64,000 nucleotides of DNA from Nilaparvata lugens (lineage: Eukaryota; Arthropoda; Insecta; Hemiptera; Delphacidae): assembly GCF_014356525.2 (NCBI RefSeq), contig NC_052508.1:48897858-48961857 (forward strand), written 5' to 3'. Of this stretch, positions 12,301-22,044 are shown piece after piece (within the stretch, counting starts at the first letter, position 1; every line of letters starts with the position of its first letter). Both the position numbers and the translations under genes were made by a program. The notes beneath the pieces were generated by a model. The model did no database searches. It was not told the DNA's origin and worked only from the letters and a program-made list of their open reading frames with translations.

Positions 12301-15092
12301 AGGATAGTTGAATTTTATTGTTAACGACAAACCCACAATTTCCATCTGAATAGGCTAATGGTTCAAATAATATGTGTTGAAAATTTGAGGTTGATTGATG
12401 AATGCATTCCCTATTCATGCAGATACGTGTTTAAGTATAATTATGTTATCTTCGAACGAATACTCGAGCCTCAAGTCAAAACTGAGAACTCGCTAGGCTC
12501 ATTCAATAGAATAAATTAGTTTTACGAAGTTGCTTCTGTATTACAGAAGCATACAAAGTCAATGAATAAAATACCATGCTAGCGAACCAAAATTTATCAG
12601 TTTGAGTGAGAATGTAAATACTCAATGCAATGGTTCGAGTACGATATTGGAACAAGATATTGATGACCAATGATATGTTGATAAGCTAAGCTGTGGGAAA
12701 ACAGTTTCTAGTATGTTTTCGCAAGCAAAAGGGGGGGAACGACGAATGAGACAGCAGATATGACAAAGCAAGCGATATGAGTGTGAGAAGATAAACATGT
12801 CTGAGAATTAGAGGAGGAGAAGGGTGATTGTGTTTTGCTCACATCAGCGATTTTGTACGCACTATAATATTATAGTTCCCCATTTGATCTTAGAGAAATG
12901 CTAATTCATTCATTCAGACTGATAAATGGAATTTGAATTTGAAGTCAGCATCATTGTTTATCATAGTTGAACCGGACTCGTTCTATCGATAATGTTACCT
13001 TCTACATTTTCTGAATTAATAATCCAAGAGTTTACCTAATCTTAGTTGTCTTGAAATTGGCACTGGCTTATCTACTAGCTGAACACAAGTTAGTTCATTC
13101 ATTAATTATAATGTAGAGCCTCATTTTAGCGTATAATAACTGTGCTGCATTACTATGTATTAATCATGAATACAGTACATATTATTTTATGTTATCGTAG
13201 AAGTAGGCTATTAAATTTAACACCTTTTATTTGTAAAGACTGTATGATTCATGTTGGGTGAACAACTGAACAATAAACAAACGTATAAGATTATATTAAA
13301 ATCTGTTTTTATCCATGCACTCTCCACTTTGCATGGTTCTCCATTTCACAATATTAAGATGCGTTTGCACCAAAGTTATTAACAAATCGACATAATGTTA
13401 ATAACTTAATCCTTATAGATTCTATTAGATTGAGCATAACTTATCATACACATGATGAACATATGTGTTTGTCAAGTTCCGTTCAATCTAATAAAATCTA
13501 TAAGGATTAAGTAATCAACATTGTGTTGATAACTTTGGTGTAAACGCAGCTTTACTGTTAAATTTTATAAATGTTTTTGATAATAGTTTTTAAAAACGCT
13601 AATGACACAGATAATATGTTAATGAATAGAAAAATTAGGAAATGGAGAAGCATGGTAAAGATATCTTAATATTCTGAAGCGTAAATTATAATTTTTTACC
13701 AGTATTAAGTAATTCAATGGAGAGTAATGATAATCACATTTAATTGAGAATGAAATTTCATCGGTTTCTTTGAGCTCGAATCACACCAAATTATCTATTT
13801 TTGTTATTGCAACAAAAGTATTTATGTATGTAGGTTACTTATATCAAGAATGAATGAATAAATAACCGTATTGAAATATTCTTTTTGTTTAGTAAACATG
13901 ATTCAGTCTGGAATTCCGATAACACAACAAGTTTAAAAAAAACTAATAGGTAACTTGAAATGAGAGTGAAAAATCTAAACTTGTAGATTAAATAAAGATC
14001 GAATATTAGAGTGTAAAAATGCCATCATGTCATTAACTGTGGAATGAATTACAAAGAATGAACAAATTATACTGTACTAGCCTACCTAAATGTGACTACT
14101 AATAAAATAGTACTGAATAGTACAAAATTAATTAATTTGGAAATAACGTCTTCCGGTAATCCCATTGGAAGGGTGATTACTTGAAACCATCTTCACTTAC
14201 TGACAGATAAGATTTTTAGAAACAATTCCTGGTCGCTCAGAACTCACTTAAGAGTGTATATTTATGTTCATTCAAGTCTTGACTCACAAGAATAGGGCAC
14301 GTATCTTAGCATCATGTTCACTACAAAATTGACAACATTCGTATTTCATTCATACATTTCCGAATATAAAAGAATAGTATTATAATTATTCCTGTCTGAT
14401 AATTTTCTTAATGATGATAAATCTTTAAAACTGTAGTCTCAGAAACTAACAATTTCAATGCATAAATTAATAAATTCTTACACTATGAAAAACTTTGAAA
14501 CTTCAGTTCATCCATTGATCACCGAAGTGCCCAAGTGTTTATGAGGTTATAAACCTGATTTATTACTTCACATTAAAATTGGTGATAATAATCTTGGTTA
14601 TCATTGAATTTAGTAACCTAACAATGCTTGTAATTGTGGAAATTATTGATGATATTTTCAATTCGAAGTTTGGGAGCTTAATAAAAACTGATAATTGATT
14701 GAAGACTGAAGGATCAATACCGTCTCTCGATTGAATTTCCTAAAGTAGAAAAATAATTAATGGACTTTTTTATTCATGATGAGGCGAATTTTGGACAGTA
14801 ATGTCCACTCTACCACGGATCTGCATGGATAAGATCAACAATCTATCAATAGGCCTACTTGTGAGTAAATTGAAGTATGAACTTACTTGTTGATCTTGGG
14901 CACCACCAAATTCGTCCAATCAAAGCCCTGCAGCACCTTGCTGACAGCTTCGTTGATTTCCTCGTTGTCCTTGTTGTTGGTTGTTTGTGTTGTTCTGTTG
15001 TTGTCCATGATGGCACCGCGTCTGCTGGCTTCGACCACTGAACAACACGCCGCACTCAAACTGGCATTACTCGACACCGAAGCGGCAGCCAT
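123..15092 (-). CDS. SoxE: SoxE transcription factor gene (partial; three exons joined)
   Basis: HMG-box transcription factor of the SoxE group (vertebrate SOX8/9/10, Drosophila Sox100B), a nuclear sequence-specific DNA-binding regulator. The exons are 15092-14887, 2759-2613 and 335-123. Joining them gives an open frame: an N-terminal stretch, the SoxE dimerisation helix ([13 protein letters not shown]), a complete 79-residue HMG box ([18 protein letters not shown] to [16 protein letters not shown] end, here [12 protein letters not shown]), then a basic tail. The AQAARR and KYQPRRR signatures plus the dimerisation domain separate SoxE from SoxB, C, D and F. Both introns are phase 2 and each split codon restores Lys or Arg. 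The intron inside the HMG box, after KLWR, is as I recall for vertebrate SoxE. The C-terminal transactivation region lies beyond the left edge of the window. Identification is firm; which SoxE paralogue it is cannot be said. Confidence 0.92.
336..2612 (-). other. SoxE intron 2 (within the HMG box)
   Basis: A 2.3 kb AT-rich phase-2 intron separating the two HMG-box halves. No gene or recognisable mobile element was seen in it. Confidence 0.8.
2613..2759 (-). CDS. SoxE: SoxE exon 2: N-terminal half of HMG box
   Basis: The acceptor TTGCAG precedes 2759 and the donor GTGAGT follows 2613. The 147 nt encode STNGKRKQ, a basic linker, then the first half of the HMG box: [11 protein letters not shown] (minor-groove intercalating residues F and M present), [13 protein letters not shown], and [13 protein letters not shown]. 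The last codon is split (AG then A from exon 3, giving Arg). The plus-strand and other-frame open frames over this exon are shadows. Confidence 0.92.
5090..6010 (+). repeat. Polypyrimidine (CT-rich) block
   Basis: About 0.9 kb in which the plus strand is strongly enriched in C and T (tcctcct, ttcttcctcc runs). It yields a 138-codon open frame rich in Ser, Phe and Leu that is compositional, not a gene. It lies inside SoxE intron 1 and would be purine-rich in the SoxE pre-mRNA. Confidence 0.7.
6560..6800. promoter_or_regulatory. CpG-rich island in SoxE intron 1
   Basis: GC- and CpG-rich segment in otherwise AT-rich DNA. It contains four tandem copies of a 7-mer (tgtcgcc) near 6628-6655, a gagtc repeat near 6662-6692, and repeated gtcg/cgac words through 6770. 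It may be an intronic enhancer or alternative promoter. No open frame in it resembles a protein. Confidence 0.35.
7390..7539 (+). CDS. Possible small spliced ORF (unknown, speculative)
   Basis: A TATA-like CTATAAATA lies near 7290. An ATG at 7390 (or 7411) opens a frame [18 protein letters not shown] that runs to 7450, where it meets a donor-like GTTAGT. A 63-nt stretch (7451-7513) ends in TTTTGATTTCAG. Joining the flanks keeps the frame to a TAA at 7537, giving about 30 residues, acidic then basic. The short intron size suits insects. No homologue is recognised, and chance is a real alternative. Confidence 0.15.
9940..10329 (-). CDS. Unassigned 129-codon open frame
   Basis: An open frame of unusual length for this AT-rich sequence. 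Its first two thirds ([36 protein letters not shown]) have a protein-like mix of residues. A donor-like site (CAG then GTATGT on the minus strand, near plus-strand 10140) would end an exon after about 63 residues. I recognise no family. It lies in SoxE intron 1 on the same strand. Likely a mobile-element remnant or chance. Confidence 0.15.
   Translation of the reverse strand: MCFPLLVYLKLRAKGQIDFIVKPSKEEQKNFFQISNDVDLLLVTSECDKIIGSIAKNKQNCPSGMFVSLISVSTSLTCLLISPSYVFRSNTSQCCGDNFYGEQTNSQKISLAVVIQNGFGCSYWFDFIF
10437..10605. repeat. Imperfect tandem duplication
   Basis: Two roughly 75 bp units share ttgaaactacat, ctactcat and ggatggtgatatatt, followed by atttcaaatgaa. They start near 10440 and 10537. 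No function is apparent. Confidence 0.6.
11059..11265 (-). mobile_element. LINE reverse-transcriptase C-terminal remnant
   Basis: The minus strand is open for about 68 codons to a TGA at 11061-11059. It carries the tail motif of non-LTR retrotransposon ORF2: a GRP-type segment ([20 protein letters not shown]) followed by the conserved DW near the end (QRSDWRKRI). This part of ORF2 follows the RT domain. The 5' parts (endonuclease, RT core) are absent, so it is a 5'-truncated dead copy, as is usual for LINEs. It lies in SoxE intron 1 in the same orientation as the gene. Confidence 0.75.
11874..12146 (+). repeat. Dispersed repeat, copy 1 (inverted partner at 62842-63096)
   Basis: About 270 bp closely matching, in reverse complement, the segment near 62842-63096. 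Shared words include ggtttcccaaag, ggcgaggtggaact and tcggttttgtaaatg-type sequence. The inner end runs into a TAA-rich tail (ctaataataataaaata), suggesting a SINE or LINE 3' end. No coding frame. Confidence 0.65.
13357..13557. mobile_element. Foldback MITE-like element
   Basis: About 200 bp with long imperfect terminal inverted repeats. The left arm (gcgtttgcaccaaagttatt, then taatccttatagatt) is mirrored by the right arm (aatctataaggatta, then aactttggtgtaaacgc). No coding capacity. A related fragment lies near 59775-59835. Confidence 0.7.
14887..15092 (-). CDS. SoxE: SoxE exon 1: start codon and dimerisation domain
   Basis: Encodes 68 codons plus 2 nt. Translation starts MAAASVSSN. An in-frame TAG lies three codons upstream of this ATG, so it is the first possible start in this frame. 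Residues about 50-66 ([20 protein letters not shown]) match the SoxE dimerisation domain, which lets SoxE proteins bind paired sites as dimers. The exon ends on a consensus donor (GTAAGT on the minus strand, plus-strand 14886-14881). It ends with AA, completed to Lys by the first base of exon 2. Vertebrate SoxE has a longer N-terminus; here it is short and rich in Ser, Ala, Asn and Thr. Confidence 0.9.
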
Positions 15093-15123
15093 GAGAACCT
15101 ATCACCACGGCCAAATCACACCG

Positions 15124-15144
15124 ACTGATGCACTGAGCCACTGA
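15124..15144 (-). promoter_or_regulatory. Candidate SoxE core promoter (three Inr-like TCAGT motifs)
   Basis: On the minus strand three TCAGT pentamers, the arthropod initiator core, occur at 15144-15140, 15136-15132 and 15128-15124. They lie 32-52 nt upstream of the SoxE start codon. No convincing TATA box is seen. Just upstream on the minus strand is a short 7-bp repeat (plus-strand gggcaac, about three units, 15146-15166). This would give a very short 5' UTR. A distal promoter with a non-coding first exon is equally possible. Confidence 0.3.
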
Positions 15145-15149
15145 GGGGC

Positions 15150-17950
15150 AACGGGCAACGGGCAAACTCAAACTGAGACACGCACAGCATGCCAAGATGT
15201 GGGATTCCCCTTCTCCGACACCCAACCCGCGTGCTTACTACGCTATCGCTTAGCGGAGACTATGTTGAGAATTACTCACTGTCAGCATTCTTCGAAAGAA
15301 ACAGCAATGCTTCCCAATGGAACAATACTGACAGTATGAATTGAATAATTATCACTGCACTAGTTTCCACTGAACGTGTATGATTTTTGGTTCAAATTTA
15401 ACCGAGTACAATATCAACGACAAATCAGTATAATTATCATGATATTAATGCTCTCATCTTTTACATTCTAGTACTGTATTTTTCAGTATTTTTCTTAAAT
15501 AGCTATAGATTGTACAGTCATGATAACATCATTCTTAAATCCAACTCTATTAGATTATAATATTGAAACAATATCAAACTGTTGGCAAGCAGGCCTATCT
15601 ATATTACATCTACTTTGAAATGTTTTAAATAAAAGGGTATTCATGTTTTCATATTGTTTTTGATAACTTTCAATTAAGTAACACAAACAAGTGAAGTAAT
15701 TTTACTACTCGACATGTACATCGACTTGTAGGCCTACATCATTCAACACAATAGTGTATTAACAAATATGTTACATTTAATACAATGTATAATACTGTAA
15801 TGATGTGATGGATTAGGATCTGAGATATGAGTATTTGAGAAATCTAAACAATGATAATAACAAATACAATCAGACTACGTACAAGCTAAAATATTGGTGA
15901 GGAGGAAGGAAGAACCAACTGAGTCACAAGGGTGTATTGCCTACTACAGTCTGATGGGTTGAAAACTGTATAAAAATATTATGTCGTTTTGTGTATTTTT
16001 TTACGATAACAGCAATCAGGACGATGAATAGTTGATTAATCATCTTTTAAAGCATCTGAACCTCGTTATCAAATATTATTGATTGATACGTGTTCTGTAT
16101 CATGTGTTTATATCCAACGAATTCTGAATGCATTTCCTCCGGAATCTTAGTAGTTTAAGATTCTGAAGGTGGCAGAAAACTTAGATACCTGCCTAAGTTG
16201 GAAAAGAAAAGACATGACGTATATTTGAGGGGTCAAGGAATGCAAGATAATTTTGCTTTACGATGCTTGCTTTATAATTTTGCTTTGCTTCACCCTTCAA
16301 TGGGTTCATATTGGAAAATTCTGTCCATAGCATAGTAATTGAAACTCAACTATCTTTTTCATCCATTCTGAATAAATAAATACTGTACGCCAATAATGTT
16401 AATAACAGAATCTTGCAATCATACAGAATACTATTCATAATATATTATTGAATGAAGCCCATGCCATACAATCATGTTCTTTTGATAACAATGGGCTACT
16501 ATTCATTAGCTAAGAGAATGCATTCAAAATCGTAATTCTGATAGTATTGATCATTGATTTATTTGCTTTTACTTCAAATTTATACCAGCATGTACTTATC
16601 AAGTATTTTTTTGAGAGAAATCAAACCTATCAAAGCCCACGTATAACAATTTCATGACTTGTATGACATAATCCGAAACATTATTCTAGAATTAGAATTT
16701 AGAATACTAGTGACCACCTGGGTTGGAGAACTCGTTCAAGAACTGTTAGATTGTAATCTTTGAAACCCGCAACTCCATACAATTATTGTATGGAGTTGGT
16801 GGAAATTATGAAAACAACTAAATATTTCTTTTACAAGAATACTTTGACAGTAGGTTTCATTGGAGATCCTGGAAATGAAAAATCACTCTTCAAAATTCAC
16901 TCTGTCGCTTCAAAATTTTGTCGCTCACATGAATCTAAATCAATTTTTTAGAAAGTCTTTGTGATAGCTCCAAATATCCTCAGCTGATGAATGAATGGAT
17001 GAATGAATGAATGGAACTAGATTGGAAAAATCTGTCCATAACATAGTAATAATTGCAATTCAATACTAGTGACCCCCTGGGTTGGAGAACTCTCTCAAGA
17101 ACTGTTAGATTGTAATCTCTGAAACCAGCAACTTTAAATTGTATGGAGTTGGTGAAAGTTATGAAAACAGCTAAATATCTCTTTTACAAGAGCATAGTAA
17201 TAATGTTGTAATTGCATGCAATGAATTCATTAGCTGACTAAATGATAGATCACAACAATGTTTTTCTCTTATGCACTATCTATGTTATTTTTATATCCTG
17301 AAAAAGGACGAAGGAGTGAGTCGATTTTGTTTTCTTACGAACTTTACGTTTGAGGAGGTCCGAAGATTACGTGTTCAAAATTTGAAGCTGATTGATCAAT
17401 TCTTTCTTAAGTCATTGTAGAACATACAAACAGACGGACAACGACTTTGGCCTTCAGTAAGTAAAAAGTTAGCACTCGCTAACGCTTTAATTATAAATGG
17501 ACAGATGAAGCTCAAGAGCTCAGAGAAGAAGATACATGCTAAATGAATCCTGATTAAATGTTTCAAATTCACTACATATAAGCATTCAATGCTTATTGAT
17601 GTATTCAAACTGTTGCTTGGAAGTGTATTCTGATTGAGTTATAAATTCATAATTTATCTTTGATCACACATTTGAATCGAGAGTTGAGACATTCACTTTT
17701 CAAATAGTCTTTTGAAAAATCTAAGCCAACAAATCTTTAAATTAAGAAGCTGAAGAGTTCAGTGGTAGATTTTAATTAATTTTTTCAGAGTAATTATTGG
17801 AGAAAGGAAGAAAGATGAAGCTCAACAAATTGCAGTAGATATGAAGCATGAGAAATACCAGATAATTCTGAATACCAAGTACGACTCCATTTTCAAGTCG
17901 TAGGCTATCATCAAGTAGAAAGATGCTTCCCAGCGAAGAGAACTTGTTCA
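15150..17950. other. Region upstream of SoxE
   Basis: AT-rich sequence upstream of the SoxE start. It contains a 130-140 bp segment present twice (16704-16843 and 17061-17193), a small (gaat)n patch near 16990, and nothing else I can assign. Regulatory sequence for SoxE could lie here but cannot be read directly. Confidence 0.5.
16704..17193. repeat. Direct duplication, two units
   Basis: Units at 16704-16843 and 17061-17193 share tactagtgacc, cctgggttggagaactc, caagaactgttagattgtaa, gtatggagttggtg and ctcttttacaag-type words with scattered differences. A third partial relative of the left flank is near 16315-16350. Probably fragments of one dispersed repeat. Confidence 0.6.
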
Positions 17951-17957
17951 ATTAATT

Positions 17958-18095
17958 TGTGTCAGGCGCGGTTTGGAGGTCTCGGCTCTCGGCCAATGGG
18001 AAGCGAGCTGAGTCCCCTTGCCGCCACGCCATTGGCTGCCAGTCGAGCATGCTTCCACCGTCGTCTAAATACCGTACGCCTGCTTGTATCGTAGC
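17958..18095. promoter_or_regulatory. GC-rich island with divergent CCAAT boxes
   Basis: A short CpG-rich segment with CCAAT on the plus strand (ggccaatggg, about 17991) and on the minus strand (gccattggct, about 18027), roughly 37 bp apart. A TATA-like ctaaatac follows near 18064. It sits about 2.9 kb upstream of SoxE and may be a promoter or enhancer. The open frame across it is not protein-like. Confidence 0.3.
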
Positions 18096-18549
18096 TCTAG
18101 ATCTGCTTTTGGTATTATTTTTTCTTAATCGTGGTTGTCAAGAAATTTCAGTTAAACTTCAGAACTTACATTCTCCTCACGTTTCATACACATCAATATC
18201 ATTTTTTACAATGTATTTCCAATAATGCAATAACATGCATTACAGTGCTTATGTTAAATTTACCATTATGTCAAGATGCCATTCCATTTTCAAGTATACT
18301 ATTTATATTTCATTTTCTTACTTATAGGATGAAGGAAAGACATAAAAATACAAATGAAAGGGTACTAGTTGATTCTTTGGAGAATAATGGAAATTTTATT
18401 GAGAATCGCCTAAGTCCATAATGAAACTTACTTCGGTGATGAGTAACACTAGCCTATATTGGTTGCCACTGGCAAATTTGCATTATTTTCCAATTTCATA
18501 TTCACTCCAATTAAATATTGGAATAATTATTACTAGACTAATTAATTAA

Positions 18550-18762
18550 ACTGGATTCCCACAATACATCAGTGACAGTGGAAGTGGCCGGCACAGTGAA
18601 AATATAATTTCCATTAAATCTGATTGGACTTTAGCAGCTCAGCATGGCCCAGCGTGTATGAATAGTTCCATTAGAACTTATGGGAATCATATTCTCACTG
18701 TAGGCCTACCGGTCACTTTCACTGTCACTGATGTATTGTGGGAGTCCAGCTTTAGGCTATGA
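18550..18762. mobile_element. Foldback MITE-like element
   Basis: Terminal inverted repeats of about 45 bp: cccacaatacatcagtgaca on the left, tgtcactgatgtattgtggg on the right, extending outwards to ctgga/tccag. No coding capacity. Confidence 0.75.
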
Positions 18763-19137
18763 TTTTACGATAGTACAATTGTTTGTTCAGTTTTTTACAG
18801 TCACTGTCAAAGTAAATATAAAATATTCTTCTCATAATTAATTTGGCAATATATGACATTAGTGAAACGTCAGTGAGTCGAAGTAGTACTTGTTCATGAC
18901 TCAAAATTATTATCAATCATCCAAACATATCCCGTGCTTATTTTAGCCCAACTTGGAATTTTCCAGTCTTTTGTAAATGTTGAATAACAGATTTCATTAT
19001 ATGTTTTAAACATATTACGCAGGATAGAAAATCGTAACATCGTCGATAGAAATCCTATTAATCTTTATATAATTTATTTTTTCTCCAACTCCTGTCTTAC
19101 TGTGCTTACTTTACTCTTTTTAACATAATACTAAAGT

Positions 19138-19196
19138 GTTACTTTTTCGCTCTCGGGAGGAAAAAACAGGAAAACTCCCTAGAGCGTAAAAGTAAC
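19138..19196. repeat. Self-complementary hairpin, copy C
   Basis: Arms GTTACTTTT..CGCTCT..GGGAG pair with CTCCCTAGAGCG..AAAAGTAAC. It belongs to the hairpin family described under 20013-20305. It is followed, as is copy D, by an ataacatgggaag-type word. Confidence 0.55.
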
Positions 19197-19717
19197 TCCA
19201 TTTATATAACATGGGAAGCATCTTTATTTTAAAAAACGTACATTTGAAATAGGTTAGAAGGTTTAAGCTCAGATGAAGAAGCATATAGAGTAGTCATTAA
19301 ACCAACTAAATTCGATACCTCAACCAGACATTTGATCAATATATGAAATTTATGTTTGTATGCTAAAATTATTACAAACTTCATATCACTATACTGAAAA
19401 AATGTATAAATATTTTTTTATATTTCATGTTATTCAAAATATCAGCCAACGAGTAATCCTCATTAACTAATCAAATTTGAAACGGGAACTTCATCATAGT
19501 TGTAGTTGTGGCAGCCATTGTTGTTATAACTTTTGCCAACAGATAGTGCATAGCGTTGTTGGCGGAGAACTGTGATTACAAGCCAGCCCAGCTGTTTACG
19601 TTTTAGATCATGTTGTAACACATTGTTTGGTCACGTACGTTTTTAAAAATTATTTTTTCCTCCACCCACTATCAAAAGTCTCATTTTACACCCTGGAATC
19701 GAATACTAAAGTACTAC

Positions 19718-19791
19718 TTTTCCTCCCATGGGGACTAAAAATAATTCCCAGCGGGAAAAGTGATCACTTTTTAGTCCCAAGGGAGTAAAAA
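19718..19791. repeat. Self-complementary hairpin, copy D
   Basis: Outer arms ctcccatggggactaaaaa pair with ttttagtcccaagggag. The inner part is asymmetrical. Same family architecture, with arm sequence different from copies B and C. Confidence 0.55.
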
Positions 19792-19871
19792 TAAACCCAT
19801 AAGATTAACATGGGAAGAAGTCCGACAACGCCGCGATTGAAGAATGATAATTGCCCATAACAATGAATAAT

Positions 19872-19931
19872 AATTAGCGCGTTGTGCTTGGTTGCACCTC
19901 TGCTCACTATAGCAGCCCAGTCACTGTTACC
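19872..19931 (+). repeat. Repeat fragment, inverted partner at 49130-49190
   Basis: About 60 bp (agcgcgttgtgcttg, ttgcacctctgctcactata, gcagcccagtcactgttac) recur in reverse complement near 49130-49190. Both copies are close to the hairpin elements, which suggests one composite mobile element. Confidence 0.65.
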
Positions 19932-20012
19932 ATATTGTCTCGCATATTGTCTGAAGATGTAGTAAAATTATTCATTGTTATAGGTATTGGTGTAGGTGGA
20001 GGAAAAATGTTG

Positions 20013-20134
20013 TGTGCATCACGGGACTAAAGTACTTATTCTCCCTCAGGGAAATTGTCGCCCTCGGCTACGCCATCGGGCGACAACAGTTTCCCTCAGG
20101 GAGAAAAAGTTGCACTTTAGTCCCTAGATGCACA
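20013..20134. repeat. Hairpin element copy A with CpG-rich tip
   Basis: A near-perfect hairpin. The outer arm tgtgcatc..gggactaaagt pairs with actttagtccc..gatgcaca, the middle arm tctccctcaggga pairs with tccctcagggaga, and the tip is gtcgccctcggct...cgggcgac. The left flank gtaggtggagga and right flank aaataactat are shared with copy B, while the arm sequences differ. Confidence 0.7.
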
Positions 20135-20184
20135 AATAACTATATTTGCAGTTTTTATAAAAATGTAGGTGGAGGAAAGATGTT

Positions 20185-20305
20185 GTATATATCACGAGTG
20201 AAAAATGTTTTTTCTCCCTCAAGAAAATTGTTGCCCTCGGCTTCGCCTCGGGCTTCAAACTTTTCCCTCAGGGAGAAAAAACAGTACTTTTCACTCTAGA
20301 TATAC
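20185..20305. repeat. Hairpin element copy B with CpG-rich tip
   Basis: Outer arm tgtatat..gagtgaaaa pairs with ttttcactc..atataca, and the tip is gccctcggcttcgcctcgggc. It has the same flanks and tip logic as copy A, but outer-arm bases changed on both sides so that pairing is kept. Confidence 0.7.
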
Positions 20306-20699
20306 AAATAACTATTAATTTATAACTCTTTTACAAAATTTGACAGGGAACTCGACTAAACGATTCAATTTGATATTGTTCGATTTATCATGAACCAATT
20401 CACAGCATACCGATGTCATTGCAGCATTTTGCTTTACATAGAGAATTATTTGCTAGTAGAAGAGAGGAATTTTTCCAATCTTGGACAAAATTATTTCTGA
20501 TTCCGGTTTAAACAGCAAGATTCGGAATCGTATTGATACGCCAAGTACAAAAGGGTGAAGTATAGTGGTGTAAAAAGCAAAAGTACAATCTGCTACACGA
20601 ATCTGTTAGATTAATCTGAAAAGCTGAAATTTCACTCATCCTCTTTTGAGCCCCTATAAATTTAGTTTTTTAGCACCCATTTCTGTAATGAAATCTCCT

Positions 20700-20925
20700 A
20701 AGTACAGAATCAAATTGAAATTGAACCTTTTCAGGAAGATGGGATAAATTGGCTGGTTTACTGGGTGGCTGAAGAAGACGACCCCCGACTAGACACAGAT
20801 CAGAAATTTGTCAACGACAAAACGGCAATAAATCAGTGGCGGGCCTTTGTCGGCGTCTTGTGGGTCACCCCCCACCCCTTAAGGATCACCCACCCTTCTA
20901 TCCGCCATCAAGGGGTGCTCCAATA
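20700..20925 (+). CDS. Unassigned open frame after an acceptor-like site
   Basis: An open frame of about 75 codons without Met. A polypyrimidine-AG (accttttcag, ending 20739) precedes EDGINWLVYWVAEEDDPRLD and QKFVNDKTAINQWRAFVG; a TAA stop is at 20923. The base composition is richer in GC than the surroundings. I do not recognise the family. It could be a gene or mobile-element remnant. Confidence 0.2.
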
Positions 20926-22044
20926 ATGAGGTGCAGGACCACACTGTTGACGTGGTAACATCCTCTGCTGCCGCAATCCACTCCTTCATCTTTTTTTTTG
21001 TCTTCCTCGTGACATGATCACAGGAGGAAGTCTCCCTGTTATCATGGCCGGAAGTACACTCTTTCAAGGTAAGACATTTCTCCGAAATCACACCACTGAT
21101 GAGAAATTTAATGATTATTCGATATACTGTATAATTTTTTCAAGTCAAGAGAGGAACAGTTTTTGTTGTCTCTCTCCCAAAAACTGTTATGTTTCTCTCT
21201 TTCTGATGTCAACTAATTGTTGTATTTCATTTGTAGAAACTGGAAAGCCTCGAAATAAATATTATAATTTATAAAATGAGAGGATAAGTTTGAGATGAAG
21301 ACTTTGGGAAACTTTTAGGAAAATAGAATTTTGATACCTATCTATGTTCCTTGCCAAAAGCACCTGTCATCGTATTAATTATCTGTAAAGGTAACAGCTT
21401 CATAAATCTTGAACTCAGCTCAGGGCAATAAATCACCTCGCGGAAACAAATTCTCTGTTGGTCAAAGTTCAGCGCTCCGTAACTCTTTAATTAGGTGATT
21501 ACATACATTTGACATTTTATTCATTACTCTTATGATACTTCTACAAATTCATTCTACACGTATCTAAATCAGAGTTCAGCCAATCATGTAGTTTAATCCT
21601 GTCTCATTTAATGTGGAATACCGACATGAAATTGTATCCTATGAAAATTGAAACATCTACATTTAGAATAAACGCCTAAACAAATCATCAAAATATTTTA
21701 TCATATCAATTGATATCCAGTTACCTCCACATATCTAATCATTATTAATTGAGATCATGAGAAAATTATCTTCATCTAATTTAGTCCTCAACCAATTTAG
21801 AAGGCTGAACCAACACGTCATAGCTCCACAAAAAATATTCTCATGAATCAAAGCCAGGACAGAATAGCTTATTAGTCTCTAGAAAAAAAAATATTGATAT
21901 CCAATTGTATCATAGAGTAAAAATACTGTTCACCTAGATTATTTGTCTCTGGTTGTATCGTGATTTTATTTCCAAAATATTTCTTTCAAATGTTTTATCA
22001 AAATTATGAAGGCTATCATTCTAAATCGACAAAAATTTTCATAA

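Larger units (their letters stand above)
2760..14886 (-). other. SoxE intron 1 (12 kb)
   Basis: Phase-2 intron between the dimerisation-domain exon and the HMG exon. It contains a short hairpin at 2930-2966, a polypyrimidine block (5090-6010), a CpG-rich island (6560-6800), a possible micro-ORF (7390-7539), an imperfect tandem duplication (10437-10605), a LINE remnant (11059-11265), a dispersed repeat (11874-12146) and a foldback element (13357-13557). The rest, including 3000-5080, 7600-10400 and 13600-14880, is AT-rich with nothing I can assign. Confidence 0.75.

Noticed and set aside
20879..21091. 70-codon minus-strand frame (HVTRKTKKKMKEWIAAAEDV)
   Set aside because: No recognised domain, and no matching exon boundaries.
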